A stretch of 64,000 bases of DNA from Canna indica (taxonomy: Eukaryota; Streptophyta; Magnoliopsida; Zingiberales; Cannaceae). The notes under the pieces are model-generated. The model was not told where the DNA came from. It did no database searches and worked only from the letters and a program-made list of their open reading frames with translations. The DNA is taken from contig CP136897.1 in NCBI GenBank assembly GCA_034359265.1, positions 38,861,501-38,925,500 of the forward strand. The letters are read 5' to 3'. The position numbers were made by a program, and so were the translations under genes. Positions 20,908 through 33,115 of the stretch are shown here, piece after piece (position 1 is the stretch's first letter; each line of letters opens with the position of its first letter).

Positions 20908-21026
20908 GGGTGCGATCATACTAGCACTAACGCACCGGATCCCATCAGAACTCCGAAGTTAAGGGTGCTTGGGCGAGAGTAGTACTAGGATGGGTGACCC
21001 CTTGGGAAGTCCTTGTGTTGCACCTT
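20908..21026 (+). rRNA. 5S rRNA: 5S rRNA gene, copy 52
   Basis: Full length. C15T, C57G, C95T, C107T. Confidence 0.94.
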
Positions 21027-21392
21027 TTTTTTTACTACCTATTTGATTGCACAACGAGATCATTTTTTTTACCAATCTTTCTAACCAAACGTTAAGGACG
21101 GACGACGTCGTCGCCATAAATCTTGGCTGTCGATCGCCCGCGCGGGGCCCGCCGCAACCTCTACTGCCGGCTCGATCGACCAATCGACTCGAAAAATTAA
21201 AATTTGTAAATAAATAAGAAAAATAACATTTCAATTATTATTTTTTGTTTAAAACGGGTGTAACTCCGTGCATTATTGTCCGATTTCAGCTTTTCACGTG
21301 GCGCTGAAAGGCGCGCGAAGGGACGAAGAAAATGACACTGAGCTGTCCCTCGGACGCTCACCCTTATTAGCCGACGATCAGAAGTGCATGAT

Positions 21393-21511
21393 GGGTGCGA
21401 TCATAGCAACACTAACGCACCGGATCCCTTCAAAAATCCGAAGTTAAGCGTGCTTGGGCGAGAGTAGTACTAGGATGGGTGATCCCCTGGGAAGTCCTCG
21501 TGTTGCACCTT
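21393..21511 (+). rRNA. 5S rRNA: 5S rRNA gene, copy 53
   Basis: Full length. C14G, G17A, A37T, G41A, C44A, C91T. Confidence 0.93.
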
Positions 21512-21876
21512 TTTTTTTACTACCTATTTGATTCCACGACGAGATCATTTTTTTTACCAATCTTTCGAACCAAACGTTAAGGACGGACGACGACGTCGCC
21601 ATAAAATTTGGCTATCGATCGCCCGCGCGGGGCCCGCCGCAACCTCTACGGCCGGCTCGATCGACTAACCGACCCGAAAAATTAAAATTTGTAAATAAAT
21701 AAGTAAAATAACATTTAATTAAAATTTTTCGTTTAAAACGGGCGTAAGTCCGTGCATTACTGTCCGATTTTAGCTTTTCACGTGGCGCTGAAAGGCGCGC
21801 GAAGAGACGAAGAAAATGACCCCGAGTTGTCCCTCGGATGCTCTCCCTTATTAGCCGACGATCAGAAGTGCATGAC

Positions 21877-21993
21877 CGGTGCGATCATACTAGCACTAAC
21901 GCACCGGATCCCATCTGAACTCCGAAGTTAAGCGTGCGTGGGCGAGAGTAGTACTAGGATGGTGACCCCTGGGAAGTCCTCGTGCTGCACTTG
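21877..21993 (+). rRNA. 5S rRNA: 5S rRNA gene, copy 54, two single-base deletions
   Basis: Lacks one G of GGATGGGTGA and one C of the following C run, both in box C. G1C, C15T, A40T, T62G, T111C, C117T. Same haplotype as copies 72 and 77; likely inactive. Confidence 0.91.
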
Positions 21994-22358
21994 TTTTTTT
22001 ACTACCTATTTGATTGCACGACGAGATCATTTTTTTACCAATCTTTCTAACCAAACGTTAAGGACGGACGACGTCGTCGTCATAAATCTTGGCTGTCGAT
22101 CGCCCGCGCGGGGCCCGCCGCAACCTCTACGGCCAGCTCGATCGACCAACCGACCCGAAAAATTAAAATTTGTAAATAAATAAGAAAAATAACATTTCAA
22201 TTATTATTTTTCGTTTAAAACGGGCGTAACTCCGTGCATTATTGTTCGATTTCAGCTTTTCACGTGGCGCTAAAAGGCGCGCGAAGAGACGAAGAAAATG
22301 ACCCCGAGCTATCCCTCGGACGCTCACCCTTATTAGCCGACGATCAGAAGTGCATGAT

Positions 22359-22477
22359 GGGTGCGATCATACCACCACTAACGCACCGGATCCCATCAGA
22401 ACTCCGAAGTTAAGCGTGCTTGGGTGAGAGTAGTACTAGGATGGGTGACCCCCTAGGAAGTCATCGTGTTGCACCTT
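22359..22477 (+). rRNA. 5S rRNA: 5S rRNA gene, copy 55
   Basis: Full length. G17C, C67T, G97A, C105A. Confidence 0.94.
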
Positions 22478-22843
22478 TTTTTTTAATACCTATTTGATTG
22501 CACGACGAGATCATTTTTTTTACCAATCTTTCTAACCAAACGTTAAGGACGGACGACGTCGTCGACATAAAATTTGGCTATCGATCGCCCGCGCGGGGCC
22601 CGCCGTAACCTCTACGGCCGGCTCGATCGACCAACCAACCCGAAAAATTAAAATTTGTAAATAAATAAGAAAAATAACATTTCAATTATTATTTTTCGTT
22701 TAAAACGGGCGTAACTCCGTGCATTATTGTCCGATTTCAGATTTTCACGTGGCGCTAAAAGGCGCGCGAAGAGACGAAGAAAATGACCCCGAGCTATCCC
22801 TCGGACGCTCACCCTTATTAGCCGACGATCAGAATTGCATCAT

Positions 22844-22962
22844 GGGTGCGATCATACCAGCACTAACGCACCGGATCCCATCAGAACTCCTAAGTTAAGC
22901 GTGCTTGGGCGAGAGTAGTACTAGGATGGGTGACCCCGTGGGAAGTCCTCGTGTTGCACCTT
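22844..22962 (+). rRNA. 5S rRNA: 5S rRNA gene, copy 56
   Basis: Full length. G48T, C95G. Stands just before the first 2228-bp block. Confidence 0.95.
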
Positions 22963-23329
22963 TTTTTTTAACTACCTATTCGATTGCACGACGATATCAT
23001 TTTTTTTACCAATCTTTCTAACCAAACGTTAAGGACGGACGACGTCGTCGACATAAAATTTGGCTGTCGATGGCCCACGCGGGACCCGCCGCCACCACTA
23101 CGGCCGGCTCGATCGACCAAAAGACCCGAAAAATTAAAATTTGTAAATAAATAAGAAATATAACATTTCAATTATTATTTTTCGTTTAAAACGGGCGTAA
23201 CTCCGTGCATTATTGTCCGATTTCAGCTTTTCACGTGGTGCTAAAAGGCGCGCGAAGAGACGATGAAAATGACCCCGAGCTATCCCTCGGACGCTCACCC
23301 TTATTAGCCGACGATCAGAAGTGCTTCAC

Positions 23330-23448
23330 GGGTGCTTTCATACCAGCACTAACGCACCGGATCCCATCAGAACTCCGAAGTTAAGCGTGCTTGGGCGAGA
23401 GTAGTACTAGGATGGGTGACCCCCTGGGAAGTCTTTGTGTTGCACCTT
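23330..23448 (+). rRNA. 5S rRNA: 5S rRNA gene, copy 57
   Basis: Full length. G7T, A8T, C105T, C107T. Upstream spacer has CACGTGGTGC in place of CACGTGGCGC. Confidence 0.94.
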
Positions 23449-23650
23449 TTTTTTTACTGCCTATTTGATTGCACAATGAGATCATTTTTTTTACCAATCT
23501 TTCTAACCAAACGTTAGGAGACGGACGACGTCGTCGACATAAAATTTGGCTGTCGATCGCCCGCGCGGGGCCCGCCGCAACCTCTACGGCCGGCTCGATC
23601 GACCAACCGACCCGAAAAATTAAAATTTGTAAATAAATAAAAAAAATAAC

Positions 23651-23759
23651 ATACCAGCACTAACTCACCGGATACCATCAGAACTCCGAAGTTAAGCGTG
23701 CTTCGGCGAGAGTAGTACTAGGATTGGTGACCCACTGGGAAGTCCTCGTGTTGTACCTT
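23651..23759 (+). pseudogene. 5'-truncated 5S copy 58
   Basis: Starts at position 11 after AATAACAT. G25T, C34A, G64C, G85T, C94A, C114T. Confidence 0.9.
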
Positions 23760-24126
23760 TTTTTTTTACTACCAATTGTATTGCACGACGATATCATTTT
23801 TTTTACCAATCTTTCTAACCAAACGTTATGGACGGACGACGTCGTCGACAAAAAATTTGGCTGTCGATCGCCCGCGCGGGGCCCGCCGCAACCTCTACGG
23901 CCGGCTCGATCGACCAACCGAGACGAAAAATTAAAATTTGTAAATAAATAAGAAATATAACATTTCAATTATTATTTTTCGTTTAAAACGGGCGTAACTC
24001 CGTGCATTATTGTCCGATTTCAGCTTTTCACGTGGCGCTAAAAGGCGCGCGAAGAGACGAAGAAAATGACCCCGAGCTATCCCTCGGACGCTCACCCTTA
24101 TTAGCCGACGATCAGAATTGCATCAT

Positions 24127-24245
24127 GGGTGCGATCATACCAGCACTAACGCACCGGATCCCATCAGAACTCCTAAGTTAAGCGTGCTTGGGCGAGAGTA
24201 GTACTAGGATGGGTGACCCCGTGGGAAGTCCTCGTGTTGCACCTT
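24127..24245 (+). rRNA. 5S rRNA: 5S rRNA gene, copy 59
   Basis: Full length. G48T, C95G. With copy 60 it repeats the arrangement of copies 4-5. Confidence 0.95.
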
Positions 24246-24612
24246 TTTTTTTTACTACCTATTTGATTGCACGACGAGATCATTTTTTTTACCAATCTTT
24301 CTAACCAAACGTTAAGGACGGACGACGTCGTCGACATAAAATTTGGATGTCGATCGCCCGCGCAGGGCCCGCCGCAACCTCTACGGCCGGCTCGATCGAC
24401 CAACCGATCCGAAAAATTAAAATTTGTAAATAAATAATAAAAATAACATTTCAATTATTATTTTTCGTTTAAAACGGGCGTAACTCCGTGCATTATTGTC
24501 CGATTTCAGATTTTCACGTGGCGCTAGAAGGCGCGCGAAGAGACGAAGAAAATGACCCCGAGTTATCCCTCGGACGCTCACCCTTATTAGCCGACGATCA
24601 GAATTGCATCAC

Positions 24613-24731
24613 GGGTGCGATCATACCAGCACTAACGCACCGGATCCCATCAGAACTTTGAAGTTAACATTGCTTCGGCGATAGTAGTACTAGGATGGGT
24701 GACCCCCTGGGAAGTCCTCGTGTTGCACCTA
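24613..24731 (+). rRNA. 5S rRNA: 5S rRNA gene, copy 60, box A altered, no terminator T-run
   Basis: C46T, C47T, then G56C, C57A, G58T in box A, G64C, G70T. GCACC is followed by TATTTCGTTGC, so the T-run is deleted as in copy 5. Probably inactive. Confidence 0.9.
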
Positions 24732-25071
24732 TTTCGTTGCACGACGAGATCTTTTTTTTTACCAATCTTTCTAACCAAACGTTAAGGACGGACGACGTTG
24801 TCGACATAAAATTTGGCGGTCGATCGCCCGCCGCAACCTCTACGGCTGGCTCGATCGACCAACCGACCCGAAAAATTAAAATTTGTAAATAAATAAGAAA
24901 AATAAGATTTCAATTATTATTTTTCGTTTAAAACGGGCGTAACTCCGTGCATTATTGTCCGATTTCAGATTTTCACGTGGCGCTAAAAGGCGCGCGAAGA
25001 GACGAAGAAAATGACCCCGAGCTATCCCTCGGACGCTCAACCTTATTAGCCGACGATCAGAAGTGCACGAT

Positions 25072-25190
25072 GGGTGCGATCATACTAGCACTAACGCACC
25101 GGATCCCATCAGAACTCCGAAGTTAAGCGTGCTTGGGCGAGAGTAGTACTAGGATGGGTGACCCCGTGGGAAGTCCTCGTGTTGCACCTT
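25072..25190 (+). rRNA. 5S rRNA: 5S rRNA gene, copy 61
   Basis: Full length. C15T, C95G. Confidence 0.95.
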
Positions 25191-25557
25191 TTTTTTTAAC
25201 TACCTATTCGATTGCACGACGATATCATTTTTTTTACCAATCTTTCTAACCAAACGTTAAGGACGGACGACGTCGTCGACATAAAATTTGGCTGTCGATG
25301 GCCCACGCGGGACCCGCCGCCACCACTACGGCCGGCTCGATCGACCAAAAGACCCGAAAAATTAAAATTTGTAAATAAATAAGAAATATAACATTTCAAT
25401 TATTATTTTTCGTTTAAAACGGGCGTAACTCCGTGCATTATTGTCCGATTTCAGCTTTTCACGTGGTGCTAAAAGGCGCGCGAAGAGACGATGAAAATGA
25501 CCCCGAGCTATCCCTCGGACGCTCACCCTTATTAGCCGACGATCAGAAGTGCTTCAC

Positions 25558-25676
25558 GGGTGCTATCATACCAGCACTAACGCACCGGATCCCATCAGAA
25601 CTCCGAAGTTAAGCGTGCTTGGGCGAGAGTAGTACTAGGATGGGTGACCCCCTGGGAAGTCTTTGTGTTGCACCTT
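25558..25676 (+). rRNA. 5S rRNA: 5S rRNA gene, copy 62
   Basis: Full length. G7T, C105T, C107T. Matches copy 57 apart from position 8. Confidence 0.94.
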
Positions 25677-25878
25677 TTTTTTTACTGCCTATTTGATTGC
25701 ACAATGAGATCATTTTTTTTACCAATCTTTCTAACCAAACGTTAGGAGACGGACGACGTCGTCGACATAAAATTTGGCTGTCGATCGCCCGCGCGGGGCC
25801 CGCCGCAACCTCTACGGCCGGCTCGATCGACCAACCGACCCGAAAAATTAAAATTTGTAAATAAATAAGAAAAATAAC

Positions 25879-25987
25879 ATACCAGCACTAACTCACCGGA
25901 TACCATCAGAACTCCGAAGTTAAGCGTGCTTCGGCGAGAGTAGTACTAGGATTGGTGACCCACTGGGAAGTCCTCGTGTTGTACCTT
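25879..25987 (+). pseudogene. 5'-truncated 5S copy 63
   Basis: Same haplotype and junction as copy 58. Confidence 0.9.
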
Positions 25988-26354
25988 TTTTTTTTACTAC
26001 CAATTGTATTGCACGACGATATCATTTTTTTTACCAATCTTTCTAACCAAACGTTATGGACGGACGACGTCGTCGACAAAAAATTTGGCTGTCGATCGCC
26101 CGCGCGGGGCCCGCCGCAACCTCTACGGCCGGCTCGATCGACCAACCGAGACGAAAAATTAAAATTTGTAAATAAATAAGAAATATAACATTTCAATTAT
26201 TATTTTTCGTTTAAAACGGGCGTAACTCCGTGCATTATTGTCCGATTTCAGCTTTTCACGTGGCGCTAAAAGGCGCGCGAAGAGACGAAGAAAATGACCC
26301 CGAGCTATCCCTCGGACGCTCACCCTTATTAGCCGACGATCAGAATTGCATCAT

Positions 26355-26473
26355 GGGTGCGATCATACCAGCACTAACGCACCGGATCCCATCAAAACTC
26401 CTAAGTTAAGCGTGCTTGGGCGAGAGTAGTACTAGGATGGGTGACCCCGTGGGAAGTCCTCGTGTTGCACCTT
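26355..26473 (+). rRNA. 5S rRNA: 5S rRNA gene, copy 64
   Basis: Full length. G41A, G48T, C95G. Matches copy 59 except G41A. Confidence 0.95.
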
Positions 26474-26840
26474 TTTTTTTTACTACCTATTTGATTGCAC
26501 GACGAGATCATTTTTTTTACCAATCTTTCTAACCAAACGTTAAGGACGGACGACGTCGTCGACATAAAATTTGGATGTCGATCGCCCGCGCAGGGCCCGC
26601 CGCAACCTCTACGGCCGGCTCGATCGACCAACCGATCCGAAAAATTAAAATTTGTAAATAAATAATAAAAATAACATTTCAATTATTATTTTTCGTTTAA
26701 AACGGGCGTAACTCCGTGCATTATTGTCCGATTTCAGATTTTCACGTGGCGCTAGAAGGCGCGCGAAGAGACGAAGAAAATGACCCCGAGTTATCCCTCG
26801 GACGCTCACCCTTATTAGCCGACGATCAGAATTGCATCAC

Positions 26841-26959
26841 GGGTGCGATCATACCAGCACTAACGCACCGGATCCCATCAGAACTTTGAAGTTAACATTG
26901 CTTCGGCGATAGTAGTACTAGGATGGGTGACCCCCTGGGAAGTCCTCGTGTTGCACCTA
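26841..26959 (+). rRNA. 5S rRNA: 5S rRNA gene, copy 65, box A altered, no terminator T-run
   Basis: Same as copy 60, including the deleted T-run and the box A changes at 56-58. Confidence 0.9.
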
Positions 26960-27299
26960 TTTCGTTGCACGACGAGATCTTTTTTTTTACCAATCTTTCT
27001 AACCAAACGTTAAGGACGGACGACGTTGTCGACATAAAATTTGGCGGTCGATCGCCCGCCGCAACCTCTACGGCTGGCTCGATCGACCAACCGACCCGAA
27101 AAATTAAAATTTGTAAATAAATAAGAAAAATAAGATTTCAATTATTATTTTTCGTTTAAAACGGGCGTAACTCCGTGCATTATTGTCCGATTTCAGATTT
27201 TCACGTGGCGCTAAAAGGCGCGCGAAGAGACGAAGAAAATGACCCCGAGCTATCCCTCGGACGCTCAACCTTATTAGCCGACGATCAGAAGTGCACGAT

Positions 27300-27418
27300 G
27301 GGTGCGATCATACTAGCACTAACGCACCGGATCCCATCAGAACTCCGAAGTTAAGCGTGCTTGGGCGAGAGTAGTACTAGGATGGGTGACCCCGTGGGAA
27401 GTCCTCGTGTTGCACCTT
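27300..27418 (+). rRNA. 5S rRNA: 5S rRNA gene, copy 66
   Basis: Full length. C15T, C95G; same as copy 61. Confidence 0.95.
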
Positions 27419-27785
27419 TTTTTTTAACTACCTATTCGATTGCACGACGATATCATTTTTTTTACCAATCTTTCTAACCAAACGTTAAGGACGGACGACG
27501 TCGTCGACATAAAATTTGGCTGTCGATCGCCCACGCGGGACCCGCCGCCACCACTACGGCCGGCTCGATCGAACAAAAGACCCGAAAAATTAAAATTTGT
27601 AAATAAATAAGAAATATTACATTTCAATTATTATTTTTCGTTTAAAACGGGCGTAACTCCGTGCATTATTGTCCGATTTCAGCTTTTCACGTGGCGCTAA
27701 AAGGCGCGCGAAGAGACGAAGAAAATGACCCCGAGCTATCCCTCGGACGCTCACCCTTATTGGCCGACGATCAGAATTGCAGGAT

Positions 27786-27904
27786 GGGTGCGATCATACC
27801 AGCACTAATGCACCGGATCCCATCAGAACTCCGAAGTTAAGCGTGCTTGGGCGAGAGTAGTACTAGGATGGGTGACCCCCTGGGAAGTCCTCGTGTTGCA
27901 CCTT
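27786..27904 (+). rRNA. 5S rRNA: 5S rRNA gene, copy 67
   Basis: Full length with the single CpG transition C24T. A good candidate for an active gene. Confidence 0.96.
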
Positions 27905-28270
27905 TTTTTTTACTACCTATTTGATTGCATGACGAGATCATTTTTTTTACCAATCTTTCTAACCAAACGTTAAGGAACGACGACGTCGTCGACATAAAAT
28001 TTGGCTATCGATCGCCCGCGCAGGGCCCGCCGCAACCTCTACGGCCGGCTCGATCGACCAACCGACCCAAAAAATTAAAATTTGTAAATAAATAAGAAAT
28101 ATAACATTTCAATTATTATTTTTCGTTTAAAACGGGCGTAACTCCGTGCATTATTGTCCGATTTCAGCTTTTCACGTGGCGCTAAAAGGCGCGCGAAGAG
28201 ACGAAGAAAATGACCCCGAGCTATCCCTCGGACGCTCACCCTTATTAGCCGACGATCAGAATTGCATCAT

Positions 28271-28389
28271 GGGTGCGATCATACCAGCACTAACGCACCG
28301 GATCCCATCAGAACTCCTAAGTTAAGCGTGCTTGGGCGAGAGTAGTACTAGGATGGGTGACCCCGTGGGAAGTCCTCGTGTTGCACCTT
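28271..28389 (+). rRNA. 5S rRNA: 5S rRNA gene, copy 68
   Basis: Full length. G48T, C95G. A-type upstream spacer and B-type downstream spacer: a crossover junction. Confidence 0.95.
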
Positions 28390-28756
28390 TTTTTTTTACT
28401 ACCTATTTGATTGCACGACGAGATCATTTTTTTTACCAATCTTTCTAACCAAACGTTAAGGACGGACGACGTCGTCGCCATAAATCTTGGCTGTCGATGG
28501 CCCGCGCGGGGCCCGCCGCAACCTCTACGGCCAGCTCGATCGATCAACCGACCCGAAAAGTTAAAATTTGTAAATAAATAAGAAAAATAACATTTCAATT
28601 ATTATTTTTCGTTTAAAACGGGCGTAACTCCGTGCATTATTGTCCGATTTCAGCTTTTTACGTGGCGTTGAAAGGCACGCGAAGAGACGAAGAAAATGAC
28701 CCCGAGTTGTCCCTCGGACGCTCACCCTTATTAGCCGACGATCAGAAGTGCATGAC

Positions 28757-28875
28757 GGGTGCGATCATACTAGCACTAACGCACCGGATCCCATCAGAAC
28801 TCCGAAGTTAAGCAGGCTTGCGCGAGAGTGGTAGTAGGATGGGTGACCCCTTGGGAAGTCCTCGTGTTGCACCTT
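28757..28875 (+). rRNA. 5S rRNA: 5S rRNA gene, copy 69
   Basis: Full length. C15T, G58A, T59G, G65C, A74G, C78G, C95T. Confidence 0.93.
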
Positions 28876-29240
28876 TTTTTTACTACCTATTTGATTGCAC
28901 GACGAGATCATTTTTTTTACCAATCTTTCTAACCAAACGTTAAGGACGGACGACGTCGTCGCCATAAATCTTGGCTGTCGATCGCCCGCGCGGGGACCGC
29001 CGCAACCTCTACTGCCGGCTCGATCGACCAACCGACCCGAAAAATTAAAATTTGTAAATAAATAAGAAAAATAACATTCTAATTATTATTTTTCATTTAA
29101 AACGGGCGTAACTCCGTGCATTATTGTCCGATTTCAACTTTTCACGTGGCGGTGAAAGGCACGCGAAGAGACGAAGAAAATGACCCCGAGTTGTCCCTCG
29201 GACGCTCACCCTTATTAGCCGACGATCAGAAGTGCATGAC

Positions 29241-29359
29241 GGGTGCGATCATACTAGCACTAACGCACCGGATCCCATCAGAACTCCGAAGTTAAGCGTG
29301 CTTGCGCGAGAGTGGTACTAGGATGGGTGACCCCTTGGGAAGTCCTCGTGTTGCACTTG
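29241..29359 (+). rRNA. 5S rRNA: 5S rRNA gene, copy 70
   Basis: Full length. C15T, G65C, A74G, C95T, C117T with interrupted T-run. Confidence 0.93.
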
Positions 29360-29725
29360 TTTTTTTACTACCTATTTGATTGCACGACGAGATTATTTTT
29401 TTTACCAATCTTTCTAACCAAACGTTAAGGACGGACGACGTCGTCGCCATAAATCTTGGCTGTCGATGGCCCGCGCGGGGCCCGCCGCAACCTCTACGGC
29501 CGGCTCGATCGACTAACCGACCCGAAAAATTAAAATTTGTAAATAAATAAGAAAAATAACATTTCAATTATTATTTTTCGTATAAAACGGGCGTAACTCC
29601 GTGCATTATTGTCCGATTTCAGCTTTTCACGTGGCGTTGAAAGGCACGCGAAGAGACGAAGAAAATGACCCCGAGTTGTCCCTCGGACGCTCACCCATAT
29701 TAGCCGACGATCAGAAGTGCATGAC

Positions 29726-29844
29726 GGGTGCGATCATACTAGCACTAACGCACCGGATCCCATCAGAACTCCGAAGTTAAGCATGCTTGCGCTAGAGTGG
29801 TAGTAGGATGGGTGACCCCTTGGGAAGTCCTCGTGTTGCACCTT
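29726..29844 (+). rRNA. 5S rRNA: 5S rRNA gene, copy 71
   Basis: Full length. C15T, G58A, G65C, G68T, A74G, C78G, C95T. Confidence 0.93.
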
Positions 29845-30210
29845 TTTTTTTACTACCTATTTGATTGCACGACGAGATCATTTTTTTTACCAATCTTTCT
29901 AACCAAATGTTAAGGACGGACGACGTCGTCGCCATAAAATTTGGCTGTCGATCGCTCACGCGGGGCCCGCTGCAACCTCTACGGCCAGCTCGATCGACCA
30001 ACCGACCCGAAAAATTAAAATTTGTAAATAAATAAGAAAAATAACATTTCAATTATTATTTTTCAATTAAAACGGGCGTAACTCCGTGCATTATTGTCCG
30101 ATTTCAGCTTTTCACGTGGCGCTGAAAGGCACGTGAAGAGACGAAGAAAATGACCCCGAGTTGTCCCTCGGATGCTCACCCTTATTAGCCGACGATCAGA
30201 AGTGCATGAC

Positions 30211-30327
30211 CGGTGCGATCATACTAGCACTAACGCACCGGATCCCATCTGAACTCCGAAGTTAAGCGTGCGTGGGCGAGAGTAGTACTAGGATGGTGAC
30301 CCCTGGGAAGTCCTCGTGCTGCACTTG
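30211..30327 (+). rRNA. 5S rRNA: 5S rRNA gene, copy 72, two single-base deletions
   Basis: G1C, C15T, A40T, T62G, minus one G and one C in box C, T111C, C117T. Same as copies 54 and 77. Confidence 0.91.
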
Positions 30328-30692
30328 TTTTTTTACTACCTATTTGATTGCACGACGAGATCATTTTTTTACCAATCTTTCTAAACAAACGTTAAGGACG
30401 GACGACGTCGTCGTCATAAATCTTGGCTGTCGATCGCCCGCGCGGGGCCCGCCGCAAACTCTACGGCCGGCTCGATCGACCAACCGACCCGAAAAATTAA
30501 AATTTGTAAATAAATAAGAAAAATAACATTTCAATTATTATTTTTCGTTTAAAACGGGCGTAACTCCGTGCATTATTGTCCGATTTCAGCTTTTCACGTG
30601 GCGCTGAAAGGCATGCGAAGAGACGAAGAAAATGACCCCGAGTTGTCCCTCGGACGCTCACCCTTATTAGCCGACGATCAAAAGTGCATGAC

Positions 30693-30811
30693 GGGTGCGA
30701 TCATACTAGCACTAACGCACCGGATCCCATCAGAACTCCGAAGTTAAGCGTGCTTGCGCGAGAGTGGTACTAGGATGGTTGACCCCTTGGGAAGTCCTCG
30801 CGTTGCACCTT
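30693..30811 (+). rRNA. 5S rRNA: 5S rRNA gene, copy 73
   Basis: Full length. C15T, G65C, A74G, G87T, C95T, T109C. Counterpart of copy 78. Confidence 0.93.
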
Positions 30812-31178
30812 TTTTTTTACTACCTATTTGATTGCACGACGAGATCATTTTTTTTACCAATCTTTCTAACCAAACGTTATGGACGGACGACATCGTCGCC
30901 ATAAAATTTCGCTGTCGATCGCCCGCGCGGGGCCCGCCGCAACCTCTACGGCCGGCTCGATCGACCAACCGACCCGAAAAATTAAAATTTGTAAATAAAT
31001 AAGAAAAATAACATTTCAATTATTATTTTTCGTTTAAAACGGGCGTAACTCCGTGCATTATTGTCTGATATCAGCTTTTCACGTGGCGCTGAAAGGTGCG
31101 CAAAGAGACGAAGAAAATGACCCCCGAACTCTCCCTCGGACGCTCACCCTTATTAGCCGACGATCAGAAGTGCATATC

Positions 31179-31297
31179 GGGTGTGATCATACCAGCACTA
31201 ACGCACCGGATCCCATCAGAACTCCGAAGTAAAGGGTGCTTGGGCGAGAGTAGTACTAGGATGGGTGACCCCTTGGGAAGTCCTCGTGTTGCACCTT
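31179..31297 (+). rRNA. 5S rRNA: 5S rRNA gene, copy 74
   Basis: Full length. C6T, T53A, C57G (box A), C95T. Confidence 0.94.
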
Positions 31298-31664
31298 TTT
31301 TTTTACTACCTATTTGATTGCACGACGAGATCATTTTTTTTACCAATCTTTCTAACCAAATGTTAAGGACGGACGACGTCGTCGCCATAAAATTTGGCTG
31401 TCGATCGCTCACGCGGGGCCCGCCGCAACCTCTACGGCCAGCTCGATCGACCAACCGACCCAAAAAATTAAAATTTGTAAATAAATAAGAAAAATAACAT
31501 TTCAATTATTATTTTTTGTTGAAAACGGGCGTAACTCCGTGCATTATTGTCCGATTTCAGCTTTTCACGTGGCGCTGAAAGGCGCGCGAAGAGACGAAGA
31601 AAATGACCCCCGAACTCTCCCTCGGACGCTCACCCTTATTAGCCGACGATCAGAAATGCATATC

Positions 31665-31783
31665 GGGTGTGATCATACCAGCACTAACGCACCGGATCCC
31701 ATCAGAACTCCGAAGTTAAGCATGCTTGGGTGAGAGTAGTACTAGGATGGGTGACCCCCTGGGAAGTCCTCGTGTTGCACTTG
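31665..31783 (+). rRNA. 5S rRNA: 5S rRNA gene, copy 75
   Basis: Full length. C6T, G58A, C67T, C117T; interrupted T-run. Confidence 0.94.
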
Positions 31784-32148
31784 TTTTTTTACTACCTATT
31801 TGATTGCACGACGAGATCATTTTTTTTACCAATCTTTCTAACCAAACGTTAAGGACGGACGACTTCGTCGCCATAAACCTAGGCTGTCGATCTCCCGCGC
31901 GGGGCCCGCCGCAACCTCTACGGCCGGCTCGATCGACCAACAGACCCGAAAAATTAAAATTTGTAAATAAATAATAAAAAAACATTTCAATTATTATTTT
32001 TCATTTAAAACGGGCGTAACTCCGTGCATTATTGTCCGATTTCAGCTTTTCACGTGTCGCTGAAAGGCACGCGAAGAGGCGAAGAAAATGACCCCGAGTT
32101 GTCCCTCGGACGCTCACCCTTATTAGCCGACGATCAGAAGTGCATGAC

Positions 32149-32267
32149 GGGTGCGATCATACAAGGACTAACGCACCGGATCCCATCATAACTCCGAAGT
32201 TAAGCGTGCTTGCGCGAGAGTGGTACTAGGATGGGCGACCCCTTGGGAAGTCCTCGTGTTGCACCTC
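32149..32267 (+). rRNA. 5S rRNA: 5S rRNA gene, copy 76
   Basis: Full length. C15A, C18G, G41T, G65C, A74G, T88C, C95T. T-run interrupted by C, as in copy 50. Confidence 0.93.
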
Positions 32268-32633
32268 TTTTTTTACTACCTATTTGATTGCACGACGAGA
32301 TCATTTTTTTTACCAATCTTTCTAACCAAATGTTAAGGAAGGACGACGTCGTCGCCATAAATCTTGGCTGTCGAGCACCCGCGCGGGTCCCGCCGCAACC
32401 TCTACGGCTGGCTCGATCGACCAACCGACCCGAAAAATTAAAATTTGTAAATAAATAAGAAAAATAACATTTCAATTATTATTTTTCGTTTAAAACGGGC
32501 GTAACTCCGTGCATTATTGTCCGATTTCAGCTTTTCACGTGGCGCTGAAAGGCACGTGAAGAGACGAAGAAAATGACCCCGAGTTGTCCCTCGGATGCTC
32601 ACCCTTATTAGCCGACGATCAGAAGTGCATGAC

Positions 32634-32750
32634 CGGTGCGATCATACTAGCACTAACGCACCGGATCCCATCTGAACTCCGAAGTTAAGCGTGCGTGGGC
32701 GAGAGTAGTACTAGGATGGTGACCCCTGGGAAGTCCTCGTGCTGCACTTG
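32634..32750 (+). rRNA. 5S rRNA: 5S rRNA gene, copy 77, two single-base deletions
   Basis: Same haplotype as copies 54 and 72. Confidence 0.91.
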
Positions 32751-33115
32751 TTTTTTTACTACCTATTTGATTGCACGACGAGATCATTTTTTTACCAATC
32801 TTTCTAACCAAACGTTAAGGACGGACGACGTCGTCGTCATAAATCTTGGCTGTCGATCGCCCGCACGGGGCCCGCCGCAACCTCTACGGCCGGCTCGATC
32901 GACCAACCGACCCGAAAAATTAAAATTTGTAAATAAATAAGAAATATAACGTTTCAATTATTATTTTTCGTTTAAAACGGTCGTAACTCCGTGCATTATT
33001 GTCCGATTTCAGCTTTTCACGTGGCGCTGAAAGGCACGCGAAGAGACGAAGAAAATGACCCCGAGTTGTCCCTCGGACGCTCACCCTTATTAGCCGACGA
33101 TCAAAAGTGCATGAC

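Larger units (their letters stand above)
8770..22180 (+). repeat. Mainly subfamily B spacer block
   Basis: Spacers mostly with GCGCTGAAAGG and CGCCATAAA; a few units (near 11910, 12965 and 15980) keep GCGCTAAAAGG. The block ends in a hybrid spacer near 22.1-22.3 kb, with a B-type downstream half and an A-type upstream half. Confidence 0.75.
22961..25188 (+). repeat. 2228-bp higher-order repeat, copy 1
   Basis: Five units (copies 57-61). The next 2228 bp repeats it with only three differences that I spotted (G7/A8 region of copy 57 versus 62, G41A in copy 64, and AAATAAAAAAAATAAC versus AAATAAGAAAAATAAC). Confidence 0.93.
25189..27416 (+). repeat. 2228-bp higher-order repeat, copy 2
   Basis: Copies 62-66. 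Near-identical to 22961-25188. A partial third copy, one spacer long with three differences, follows to about 27620. Confidence 0.93.
22181..28387 (+). repeat. Subfamily A spacer block with 2228-bp higher-order repeat
   Basis: Spacers have GCGCTAAAAGG (or GCGCTAGAAGG) and CGACATAAAATTTGG. The block ends at copy 68, just after which the spacer turns to subfamily B text (CGCCATAAATCTTGG near 28475). Confidence 0.8.
28388..32500 (+). repeat. Displaced duplicate of 17.6-20.3 kb with three extra units (locus 2)
   Basis: Copies 69-71 and 75-76 repeat copies 46-48 and 49-50. Between them stand three additional units (copies 72-74), which resemble copies 77-79 further on at an offset of 2423 bp. Confidence 0.8.
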
